Below, one piece after another: positions 23,564 through 34,583 of a stretch of DNA of 64,000 bases. The stretch comes from Melampsora larici-populina 98AG31 (lineage: Eukaryota > Basidiomycota > Pucciniomycetes > Pucciniales > Melampsoraceae). The first letter of the stretch is position 1. Every line of letters begins with the position of its first letter. Below the pieces are notes generated by a model. The model worked only from the letters and a program-made list of their open reading frames with translations. It was not told where the DNA came from and ran no database searches. The translations under genes and the position numbers were made by a program. The stretch spans positions 823,534 to 887,533 of the forward strand of contig NW_006768790.1 in NCBI RefSeq assembly GCF_000204055.1. Reading direction: 5' to 3'.

Positions 23564-25901
23564 ATGTCGTCGGTTTCCGGTACTCCGAGGACCAATCCTT
23601 TCAAGTACGAACTCCAGTTAGTTGTGAGTCATTCGTTCTAGACCAGCGCCCTCTCTTGATGCACAGTTGGTCATGAGCTCGCAGTTGATCGACTTGCATC
23701 TCATCCTCCGGGAAACTCCTACTGGTTGTTTTTACAACAGGAGGGGATGGTCAACCCCCAATTCCCTTCGTGGGCTTTGGCCATCTTGATGTTGTTCGCC
23801 ATCATGAGAGGTATTCTCATCCTTATATGTATAGCAATCATGGTGATACCGCTAGGAAAGGGTCACGCAAGCCGCAAAAAACACTGGTTCTTATTTCGTG
23901 GAGTATACCCAGAACCAGGTGAGTAGCATTCATAAATTCATGATCATCAGTGGTGATAATCTGACTAGAAGTGATGTTTGACATGCATTCTGATTGATCT
24001 CGAACAGGGAGAGGCATTCCCTATGTCGTTCCTAATCGTTCAATGATTATTGTCGTATGTGAGCTTTTCTCTAGCATTTTGTACTTGTTGGCGGCGTGTG
24101 AAAACTACAAGGTAAGTGTCCAAGGATTCGAATAACCCTCGCATCAAAAATGCTGATCCCCTTCATTATGACTTTCAATCGAAAGACTTATAAACACTTA
24201 GGGCTAGAGGAAGGAAGTAGTGGTTGGTTTCTTGTGCTCTGGTGAGTTCTATTGATCAAAATAGTAGAGGCATGAAGGCATGAATCCTCCCCAGCTTGTG
24301 ACTGACTTCTCTCCTAATCCTCCCTTCCAGGTATGGTTTGACGTGGGTTTCCTGTTTTCGTACAGTGTTAAGATCATGGATCCCCGCTGACATTTTTAGC
24401 CCACTTTCACCTTGAAATCATATGTTATTAAACTAATCTAGGTGGCTTCCGTCATATTTGGGAATTATGATGTCTGCTTTCAGTCTCTGTTATGCTTGGT
24501 TGAGTTGGAGTTCACTATTTCATCAAGAAAAAAACTCTCACGTTCCATTGTGCTCAATGAGTTTCTTTTTGATTTGGTTTGAAACTGATATGTCATTTGT
24601 CAATTTCAGCCTTTGCGATGTTAATGGGAACAAGAAAAGCAAAATCCCTCAATTGCTTACCCCGGCTGTCTACAACTCTGCGTGGACTCTCTGGACCATC
24701 ATTACTATTTCTTTTATGGCATTTTGGACATTTCGTATGACGCAGGCAACATCTGAGTTGGAGGCCAGTTGTCTTCACCTCATGAGACTGGTACAGCGAG
24801 GAGCCGATTCATGGGATGCTGATCCTTCTCAGCCAATGCCTATGAGAGCCATGTCTGCAGCCCAACTTTCTCTAGCTCGCGCTATCCAAAAGGCTGCTTC
24901 AGTTATTGATGGATGGGCTACCACTTGGGTCGTTTTGGCAGTCTCATTAGCAATTGTGAGAGCATTTCGTTCCTAGAAGAAATGATTTGATTTTTAGGCA
25001 TTTCCGATTGGTTCCGGGCTTTGAGTACGAAAAGCTGAGACTTCTGCTGATCCACCTTCAAAGTTTTACCTCTTCACAGTTCAGCTGTTAATTCGCATGC
25101 TTAAGCAGGTTCTGCGTAAGCGACTTATAGACTCTATGGCTGTAGATGCACAATGGTCTTCACCAATATGGCAAGAACTGGAGCAGGAGTTCAGTAAGTT
25201 ATTCCACTTACAATGGCAGATGTGACATTCGCCGACGGAAGTTGATCCGACCTATGCATTCCATGAATTATCGCAGGGTTCCTTTTCAAGTCTTCTATCC
25301 TTGTTACCCTAAGCATTCTCTCTCAAATCTCTGAATTGGCATTTCAGACGCACAGTGCAAGAAACCTCACCGAGTGAGTGGATTGAGTTCAACCATTTCT
25401 CTTTAGTGTTGAAGTGATGTGAATGCCTCCATTTTTGTTTCATAGTGTAAACTGGAGGATTGGTTCCGCCCTGATCACACAGCTTCCGGGAATCTTCATG
25501 ACACCAGCGATTCTGGTACAATCGGTAAGAGAGTATTATTCATCCATTGAAAATTCGGGGCAACTCATAAATCTGACCAATACTGTGGAATGCTTCAATC
25601 AAAGTGGAGAATATTCACAGAGCGTTCGGAAGAATCCAATTTTCAAGAAGTTCCCATGGTATTTGATGATAAAAAGATTCCAGAAATGACTTCTCAGCTT
25701 TTGGGATGGGATACAACGGTTTGCTGGGGTAGGGAGATGGATTTGGATGTCGTCAACTTTCCTGGTCTTTGCGAGGTCCAATCAACATTTTCAAAGGAAA
25801 GAGAAGACGTAGATCAGAAAGAGAAGCGAGTAACCCTTGAAAGTCCTTCTGGTGATATAAGTGTTATGCGCTCAATTACAGTCACTCATGAAGAAATTTA
25901 A
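23564..25901 (+). CDS. Unrecognised multi-exon membrane protein
   Basis: Proposed start is the ATG of MSSVSGTPRTNPFKYELQLV (23564), ending at a GTGAGT near 23624. Later exons: to 23918 (PPGNSYWLFLQQEGMVN, then hydrophobic ALAILMLFAIMRGILILICI), 24008-24111 (GIPYVVPNRSMIIVVCELF), short exons near 24215 and 24332 (WLVSCAL, VWFDVGFLFS), then from about 24442 (YLGIMMSAFSLCYAWLSW, NSAWTLWTIITISFMAFW, TWVVLAVSLAI). Further exons carry QLLIRMLKQVLRKR (~25085-25192), NWRIGSALITQLPGIFMTPA (~25446-25522) and an acidic tail ending ITVTHEEI at 25901. Roughly six or seven membrane segments and a cytosolic tail are predicted. Boundaries between 24950 and 25440 are unresolved. No family recognised. Confidence 0.6.
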
Positions 25902-26741
25902 TTATATCCACCTCATTACTCAGTCATCATAAGTCGTCATTGACCATGTCATCACTGACACTTTTTTTAGGTACTCCAAAGCTTCTTGTTTCGATTTCAT
26001 TATTGTTTGTTTTTTGCACTCATTCTATCAACACCAAATCAACTTTTATCAGTATGCTTATGTGTAAAGGCCTTCTGTAAATCTCTCAATAACATTTACC
26101 CTAATCTGTTGGTGGATAGTTGTTTCAATTCGGTGACTAGTGATGATATGAAATCAGCCCATATTTTACCTTGTTTTAACTTTTGAGGCCATAAGAGCAT
26201 TGCCACCGGCGATAGGTAAGAGTCGGAGCCCAATTAGTGGGGTTCAAGTCAAAAAAATTGAGCTAAGATTATAGGCAACTCGAGCCACCTTTTAAGTCTG
26301 CTTGGTGCTTAAAAAACACAATGACAGCGTGTACAAGTGCTTATATATAAGTAAAGTTGGTCTAAAGTAAAAAAAGAACAAGCTCTGAAACCTTCTGAAA
26401 CAAAGGTACAAGAGGCTCACAAAGTGCATTATTTCTGCTGTTATGGATTCAACAAAAGAGAAAAAGAAACAGCCTCAATTGGGGCAGGCCTCTCAGCTTG
26501 TCAGTCTTTACCTGTGGGAGAAAAAGTCTGTGGCTGCCACCCATGGCATGCATATCACATTCCCACGTGCCCAATCAGGTCACACCCTGAGACAACATCC
26601 CAGAGTGGTCCTGTCTTGAAGACAAGTCTGATTTAAATTTTATAGAGGACATCACAATGTGTCATGGGTCTCTGATCAATCCATTATTTTTCAATTCACC
26701 CTCACCAAAACCCTCACATCACTCTCTTTGATCAAGTTAGC
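25902..26741. other. Spacer between membrane-protein gene and pogo element
   Basis: 3' flank of the upstream gene, then repeat-like sequence. No supported ORF; the plus frame 26424-26636 is unremarkable. Confidence 0.35.
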
Positions 26742-26743
26742 TA

Positions 26744-29602
26744 CAGTCAAACCCGCGCACATGCATACCCGCGCACATGCATAACCAGCAAAAATGCATG
26801 AATTTTGGCTTCCACCCAGCTGGTGCGGGCAAATTTTGGTCTTAAATGCATAATTATGTCAAAAACCATAATGCATACTTTTTTTTAGATCCCTGAAGTC
26901 ATAACGCATAGTTATAAACCACACTGGGAAGATTTTTTTCTCCACAAACTCAAACCAAACCTTCTTTGTTTACAATCTTTGCAATGTCAGCCAGCAATTC
27001 AACCTCTCTGGGGGTTGAACCACTCAAATTCAACACAGAAGATCCTATTCATGCCACTTGAATTGGAAATATAGTATTTCTTGCACCATCTGACCTCAAG
27101 CCCTCTCAATTCCCATCACATTTACAGTTTGAAGAACATGATTTACACCTACTCGAGAAAGGGCTTGAAAAGCTTAAAGAAGAAACTCAAACACGTGTTG
27201 ATCAACTTAAATCCAATCAAGAGAATGGCCAAACTCTTGCTCATGAAGACCAAGACTGGCTTGATGACGGAGGAAATTTGATTACCAAGCAGCTTATAGT
27301 AGATATACTCTTATCTCTTGATGAAATCAAACCCTTAAAACTTAGTCTTTACGAGTTCAAAGCAGTACAATCCATAATCTTCTGTTATCAATCAAGTCTT
27401 TCTAAAATTGCCAAAATCAAGATGGATAAAAAAGAAGAAAGTAAACGAAAATCACCTAACAATTCTCTAGATGCCGGAAGTCGAAAGAAGGCTCGCTCTT
27501 CTCTATCCAAACCAATCGAGTCAAAAAGGACCAATCGGAAATCTGGAGCCACCAAACAGACTTTGACTTACAATCAACGTGTCGAGGTACTCAATTACTA
27601 CCACAAAAAAAGTGGTGAAAGTCAATCTGCAACTGTCCGACACTTTGCCAAAGTGTGTCCAGAATTAGGAATCACACAGCCAAACATCAGTCGTTGGCTG
27701 AAAGAAGAGGCTTCGATTCGAGACACTGCTGATAGTGTTAGTAGTCAAACCAAACGCAAGTCCGAGCTCAAGTTCCCTCAAGTTGAAAAGCTTCTTGTTG
27801 ATTACCTCCGTGAATGCGAAAAGAGAGGTCAACTTTTTACCAGCAAACAAATTAAAGAAAAATGGTTCCAATTTGCTCGACTTGAGAAGATCCCAAGCAA
27901 GGACTGGCTGACCTTGAGTGGTGGATGGTGTGACGCATTCAAAGCACGTCACAACCTTTGCGAGATCAAAAAACACGGCGAGGCTGCATCAGCCAGTCCA
28001 GAGGCAGTCGCGGCCGAAAGGAATCGAATGCTCAAGATCACTTCTGAGTACAAACAGGGTGATATCTATAACATGGATGAGACAGGTCTGTTTTACGCGT
28101 AAGTCTTCTGTTGCTTCTCCTCTTCCTCGCTTTTATCTGATTGCTTTATCATATGTTTTAGGATGCCCCCTGACCGTGGCTTAGCGAGTCAGAGTGCTCC
28201 AGGTGTGAAAGGAAACAAGGCCCGTATAACTGTTGTTTGTACTACAAACACCAATGGGTCGGACAGCCGTTTTCTGACCTTCATCGGCCGATGGAAATCC
28301 CCACGTTGCTTCAATAAGAAGACAGCATCCGAGCTTGGAATCGATTACTACAGCAACTCAACATCTTGGATGACCTCAACAATCTTTGAGCAGTGGATCA
28401 CGAAATGGGATAGAGACCTACAAGCTGAAGGCCGAAGGATCTTACTCTTACTCGACAATTTTGCTGGTCATACAGTGCCACCAAATCTCATCACAAACAT
28501 CAAGCTTGAGTTTTTTCGACCAAACCTCACAGCTCACGTTCAACCACTTGATGCTGGCATTATTCATGCCTTCAAATGTCATTATCGCAAAAGATTCCTC
28601 ACTCGCTCACTTCGACGTCTTGACAGCAAAGATAGTGCAAGTAAAGTCTACGAAATCGATGTTCTCGCTGCGTGTCGCTTGGCAAAGCTCGCTTGGCATT
28701 CTGTCACCAAAACAACGATTCAAAACTGCTGGGGCCACTCGGGAATCATCAAATTGAAGGATGATGTTGTGTAAGTCCCTCTTTATACCCTCTTTAGCTC
28801 GCTGATCATGTTTCTGATATTCCTGGATACTCTTTTGCTTGTCCTCTTTATCATAATTGTAGCCTTCCAGTGTTTGATTCAGCCAACCCACCCGTTCCAG
28901 AAGGTTTAAACCTTGAGGAGGATTTGCAATCCCTTCAAGATTTGGGTTTACTCTCATCCAGGAGTCGGATGTCTTTATCTGAGCTTTTAAATCCTGAAGA
29001 CGAAACATTATCATCTTTAAACGCTCCAACTGCTGAGGAGATTCATGAACAAGCTCATGTCTCTCAAGAAGAATCGGAAGATATTTTGATTGAAGCCGAA
29101 CCAATTCCTACCACTGCTGAAGCCTTAAAATACCTAAATGGTCTCGTAGCTCACATCGAAGGGACCGCGACCCCTCTTGGTCTCAAAGTAGATCATCTTT
29201 TACAACAGTACAGTCATCAACTCAAGTCCGACCTGTTCTTTTCCTTTAACAAACAGTCATTGATTTCGGATTTTTTTCAAAAAGATCCCTGATCAAGTTA
29301 CCTAAACGATCGGGTCATGTATGTACATACATTAAAATGGTCTTTAAATACAAAATATACAATTTCTTTCTCTTTACACAGAAAAAGCACACCTTGCCTT
29401 TTGTACCCACATGAGATTCAAACATGTTAATGCATGATTCTATACAATTTCGATGAAAACCCTTCATAATGCATATTTTCTATGCATTTAGCCTAAATGC
29501 ATACAAGTATGCATTATGATGGTTTATGTCTATTTGCATAACCCGCGATAATGCATAGCTTAATTTGTCTCCCCAAATTATGCATTAGCGCGGGTTTGAC
29601 TG
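26744..29602 (+). mobile_element. pogo/Tigger-type (Tc1-mariner) transposon, nearly complete
   Basis: The element has inverted ends CAGTCAAACCCGCGCACATGC (left) and, read inward from the right, CAGTCAAACCCGCGCTAATGC. It is flanked by TA on both sides (26742-26743 and 29603-29604), the usual duplication for this superfamily. Subterminal regions on both sides repeat ATGCATA and TATGCAT words. It carries one transposase gene. Intact ends and long open frames indicate a fairly recent arrival. Confidence 0.92.
26984..29292 (+). CDS. pogo/Tigger transposase with an early in-frame TGA
   Basis: Exons 26984-28098, 28162-28770 and 28863-29292 are joined by two good GT-AG introns in consistent phase, 717 codons. 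A helix-turn-helix region (LTYNQRVEVLNYYHKKSG, then ITQPNISRWLKEE) is followed by a CENP-B-type DNA-binding part (GGWCDAFKARHNL). The DDE_1 catalytic domain shows YNMDETGLFYA (first D), LLLLDNFAGH (second D) and VQPLDAGIIHAFK (third D). The acidic C-terminus ends ISDFFQKDP. The frame opens with MSASNSTSLGVEPL but meets TGA at 27059-27061 (codon 26); beyond it the frame is open to the end. Either the true start is later and non-ATG, or the gene carries one nonsense mutation. Confidence 0.85.
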
Positions 29603-29962
29603 TATCAAGTTTTGAACTTCAATTTGAACTTCAAGAATGTTGAAGTTACAAAACTTCTGTAGTCAGTTAGATCAGTTTTCTATTGCTTTCATACTGCAGA
29701 TGAAGCTGATCTCTCTAGGCACTGTGGAATCTCATTAGTAATGTCTCCACCAAAGAAGCTGCCACTTCCCCTTGATGCCTTATCCGTAATCAGCACTGGC
29801 ACTGGGAGCTAGAATGGTAACCAAATCTGTTAATTTACTTAGTCACCTCCTTGAAAAACCTCCACCCAATGACAGCGCTTGAAAAGGTGGTGGTTCACTG
29901 CCCGGAAAATCTCCTGATGTTGACTGAGTTCACATTGAAGCTCACAAACAACTTTTGGCTGA

Positions 29963-30095
29963 TGTAGAACTTATAACCCAGCAAGTGTTATACAGAGTGT
30001 GAAGGTGACAATCTACCAATAAAAGACTAGTAGAAGATGTCTATGGACTGCCCTCCTAAAACAAGACAATCAGAAAGGGGAAACCTGTTGAATTG
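29963..30095 (+). repeat. AT-rich LTR family, copy A, first segment
   Basis: Starts TGTAGAACTTATAACCC and matches the start of copy B (inverted, ending 34056) and copy C (44178). Copy A is split by several later insertions. It continues at 31215-32428 and 34057-34583. Confidence 0.7.
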
Positions 30096-31214
30096 TGTCA
30101 GGGTGGCACTTACTAAAGGGTCTAGAACAGTAGTTTTGACTAGTAATCCTGACAAGGAATCCTATTGGGTACGTAGGATTTGAGAGTATCTGTTATCACT
30201 GTAATAGGATAACAGGTAAGCTAATGAGTTTTGATTTTTCACAACTAATAATAGAAGTGATTAGGGATCCACGGCCTATTGCTAGCTAGCAAAAGGTGAA
30301 CTTGGTCAGGTTCTAGGCCGGGGTTTTTCTCTGAGATAAAGTTTTATCTCAAGTAGCCTGGGTTACTAGTACCGCAGGGATCTTGTCAACTACACGTTGC
30401 AAGAACAATGGTACTAGACCAGGTAGAGTTTTACTGTCTCAAAACAGGGACAATAAAGGGAAGAAAAAGGGTGTGTAGACTTACTCTAGTCAAGAGATAA
30501 TCTAACGGACACTTCTCAGGGATTTTGCGATGATTCTTTCTTGGTAGCTGAACTAGATCCTTTTGTGGAAAGTTAATAGCTGGACTTGTGGTAAAAGATT
30601 CTCCAAAATCACTATCAGGTAAGAAGGTGCCTTCCTGTCTTCTTGGGAAGGACTCTTCTCTTTTATATCTGTTTGTCTTCTTGGCTGACCTGTGGTTTTT
30701 TAGGGTGATTAATGCTTCTACTTCCCAATTGGGATGCTTACCCGGTTGAATTGTGGTTTGGACAAATTGGGAACTATTGATGGCTCACTCGTGGTTCTGG
30801 ATACCCTAAGCAACTCTCCCAGTATTGTTTTGTTGGGCGAAGTTGATGCTTCAAAGACTCGTTTTGAATCTCTAATCGTTAAAAGTCTTGACTCATCACT
30901 TTTGTGATTAAGGTAGAGTTGGTTTCTCCTTTCATTAGTTGTTTTTTTAAGGGACCAAGCCCGGTAGGTGTTATTTAGGGTTCTTGTATTCTAAGCAGTT
31001 ACCTCTGATACTAGGTACACAGTGTCTTTTATTTGAGGGAGTCATTTTAGATAAAAATCATCACTTTATCATTTAATCATGGTTGTCTTTGAAACTAGAC
31101 ACAAGTTGTATTTTTCAGTAATGTAAGAATTTTATTTTATAAATATGTTTTTTTTATTTTATTTTCTATTGTAGCCTCTTTTGGCTCCAACTAGCTTGGG
31201 CTCGGGGGCTGACA
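30096..31214 (+). mobile_element. Solo LTR, 1,119 bp, TGTCAG...CTGACA, with 5-bp TSD
   Basis: The insert begins TGTCAGGG and ends GGGGCTGACA, with AATTG directly before (30091-30095) and after (31215-31219). The related copy C reads through this site uninterrupted (GTTGACTTGAGTACTGATAA), which confirms the empty site. No coding sequence, so this is a solo LTR left by recombination. Confidence 0.88.
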
Positions 31215-32428
31215 AATTGAGTACTGATAAATATCAAAAGAGCAAAGTGACTTGATTTAATTCTCAAAGGACTGAAGGCACGGGTTTATAGATAAAAAAG
31301 CACAATTCACTGTGTCCTTGTGGCAGTTGCCCATTGACAAGCGCACACGGACTGCCTTTGAAGCACAAAGGCAACTTGTGTGCGCTTGTTGACAAGTGAA
31401 CACCACACAGACATGGCGATTTTAATTAACTCTCAACACTTATAGTTTTATTCCAGACTGATAACTAAAGAAAAATAGTGCAATATCTTTTTGATATTAT
31501 TCCCAATAGAGTTTATAAGTCAAAAACACTACAACACCAAAGCAAATTTCTCTTTATAGGTATAATAATGGGCGTATTCAATGACCACTAGGTACTATTA
31601 AAATAAGTTTATGACGATAAAAAAATGGTAATGTTCTAAATGCTAAAGAAAAAGGGGGAACAAAAATACCCAGATCCTCCATTTGATAATATATAACACC
31701 AATACAATGATTAACAACTTCCAAAACCAACAAAAACTGTCAAAAACCAACAAAATCCCTCCAATGTGATCATATGACGTCATTACTAATATTGTTTGCC
31801 ATGATTAAAGCTGTGAGTTTGATCAATTGGTGTCTGTAAATGATGAACAGATCTTCTTATGATGAACACAGGTGATTTTTTCCTAATACTCATAGCTGAG
31901 AACCATTTTTGGAATTACGATTTTTTTTAAAGTTGTTCAACTTTGCAGTACTATAGCTCATGTTATAGCCCTCTTTATACTGATAATTTATTGCCCCAAT
32001 ATGACCTATTTCTGATGTGTGATGAATAAGTTATTGAGTTATTGAGATTGAGAAAATAAGCTTTTGTCATGTAAATAGGGCAGTTCAAAAGGGCTTTTAC
32101 AGCTGTATTTTAAATTTTGAATTTGTCGCAGGACCTGTAAATTATAAGTCAAATTTTCCGTCTGTGAACCACCTCTAAACAGTTTTGCAAACACTGACCT
32201 AACCTTAAAATTCAAAAACCTCACAAAAAAATTTTCTTCCACATTTTGCTTTTTTTTGTTGTTCCTGAATGTTGAACATTTTTTGTTCACAAAAAGAGAT
32301 GCTTTTTTTGGCTACAATTTTCCTCTTTCATGACCAAAGTTGCTTGAACATGAAGGGTCCAAACATTGATCATTCCTAGGTTTTCAGCGGAGGTGCTGGG
32401 TTTCATGCTTGGTCATCTTGTTTTTGGT
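31215..32428 (+). repeat. AT-rich LTR family, copy A, second segment
   Basis: Homologous in order to the inverse of 33060-33920 in copy B and to 44310-44750 in copy C. Copy A alone carries a ~95-bp foldback insertion at 31318-31414 (arms TTGACAAGCGCACAC and GTGTGCGCTTGTTGACAA). No gene. Confidence 0.65.
31318..31414. mobile_element. Small foldback MITE inside copy A
   Basis: Absent from the aligned position of copy B. Arms CATTGACAAGCGCACAC and GTGTGCGCTTGTTGACAA are inverted. No target-site duplication resolved. Confidence 0.55.
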
Positions 32429-34056
32429 TGTTGTGGTGATCAATTTATGGGATCAATCACAAAAGTTTATTAGAAAGGTTTAGCAGTGAAGCAGACTCAA
32501 AAATGAAGGATTCTGATCAATAGAAGCTCTTTTGGGCTCATGTATTGTTCATTGGGTCATGATTAGGTCATCATATTTCACAAAAATTATTAAGATCATT
32601 AAAAATTATTCACAAAATATCACAAAAAGAAAGAAAAAAAAACATAAGAAAAATTTGAAAATATAGGTATACAGGCTTGAAAATGGTTTTTAAGGTAGTG
32701 ATATTAGGTTTATGGGTTTTGTGAGGTTATAAAATGAAAGAAAAGAATTATATTATACAGTAATAACTTTAATCATTATGGTTGACAAGGAGCAATTAAA
32801 GTTATTAAGAAGATGGTACTTTTTTGAAGTTGGTAAACAAGGGTTTTGCCGGTAGTTTACATTTGTAATGATGGTATTAGTAATATTTAAGGTTGCAAAG
32901 AAGATTTTCCGGGATTTGTAAGGCTAAATATGATGATGTAATATTACATGAGCAAGAAAGAAGGAGTTAGAGTTGTGTAAAGGGGTGAAAAGGTGTGAAT
33001 TTTGTCAAAAATGGAGGTTTTCAGCTTATTACATATGTCAAATGATGTCAGAATAGGATGGTAGATGGCTCATTCAATGCAGAAGAGGTGATTACAAAAT
33101 GTACAAACTTTCAAACAGAGTTGTGTGACAGGATCTATAAGGAAAATAAGAAACTGGTGTGAATTTCAAATTTTACACTTGCATGCATACATGTAACAAC
33201 ATTTACATACAAAAACCTAAGCTTTACAGCTCAATAACTCATCCATTACTCATAAGAAATACTTGATATGGCACCAATTATTGATCAGTATCATGAGCTC
33301 TACAAGATGAACTTTAGTAATCCAAAATTGGAGTTCATTTGGAAAAACCCATAACTTCAAAAATAGTTTTTTACCTGGTTTACAAGGAAAGTATCACCTG
33401 TATTCATCATAAGAAGTGCTGTACATTATTCAGCTAAATCATTGATCAATTTTGGCTGTGAAAGTTACATCATAAATTTGTAACAAAGTCATTACATTGC
33501 ATCATCATATGGATTTAGGGGTTTTTGGTCGAAATTGATTGGTTTTTGAGGCTGTTGACCATTGTAAGAGTTGTAAAACATTAATATATATACCCTAGGA
33601 TGATTTTGGGATTGTTGTTCCCCTTTTTTCTTTATCATTTACAAAATTATCATTATGTTTATCATTATAAACTTATTTTGATAGTACCTGGTCACTTAAA
33701 TACACCCTCTATTATAGCTATAAAGAGAAATTTACTTCAAGTGTTATAGTCAAAGAGACTTATTGAGAATGATATCAAAAATATATTGCTTTATTTTCTT
33801 AGTTATCATATTGGAATAACACTATAGCAGTGTTGAGAGAAATAAAATTGTGCTTTTTGAGATAAAATCTGTGTGCTTTTGGTCCTTCAAAGATACTTTT
33901 CTCTGGTGCCTTATCAGTACTCAATTCAGCAGAGTTCCCCTTTCTGATTGTCTTGTTTTAGGAGGGAAGTCTCTAGACATCTTCTACTAGTCATTTTTAT
34001 TAGTAGATTATCCCCTTCACGCTCTGTATGACCTTTGTTGAGTTATAAGTTCCACA
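32429..34056 (-). mobile_element. Solo LTR, AT-rich family, copy B (complete, ~1.63 kb)
   Basis: On the minus strand it starts TGTGGAACTTATAACTC and ends GATCACCACAACA, with TG...CA ends. Flanking words are TTGGT and TTGTT, a 5-bp duplication with one mismatch. Its whole length aligns in reverse with the pieces of copy A that surround it, so it inserted into copy A. No coding capacity. Confidence 0.75.
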
Positions 34057-34583
34057 TTGTTCTTCACCCATTTTCTTCACTTTTCACAGCTGCTACTCTC
34101 TTTTTCTTACTCATGTAATATGACATCATCCTCTATAACCTTAAAAATCCTGGAAAATCCTCTTGGCAACCTTGAATTCCACTATCACCACCATTACATA
34201 TGCAAACTACACGTATACCCCTTGTTTACCAACTTTGAAAAAGTACCTTTTCCCTAATAACCTCTTTTTCTTCTTATCAACCTTCAAGATTAAAATTTGT
34301 ACAGTATAATATAATTTTGTTCTTTCATATTATAACCTCATAATACCCATAACTTTATTATTAATACCCTAAAAACCATTTTCCAACCTTTATACCTATA
34401 TTTTTGAATTTTTCTTATGTTTTTCTTTCTTTCTTTTTGTAATAAGTTTGTGAATGAACTCCAATGATCTGAATAAGTAATGTGAAATAAAGTGATGTAA
34501 TGTTAACCCAATGACCAATACATAAGCCCATAAGAGCTTCAATTGATCCAAAAACCTCCATTTCGAATTTTTCTTCCTGCTGA
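34057..34583 (+). repeat. AT-rich LTR family, copy A, third segment
   Basis: Resumes the copy A alignment right after copy B, e.g. CTTGGCAACCTTGAATTCC, TTAATACCCTAAAAACCATT, ACCCAATGACCAATACAT, matching copy C at 45100-45560 and inverted copy B at 32500-33060. It is cut by the next element. Confidence 0.65.

Noticed and set aside
28607..29104. Minus-strand 165-codon ORF
   Set aside because: It is antisense to the pogo transposase exons.
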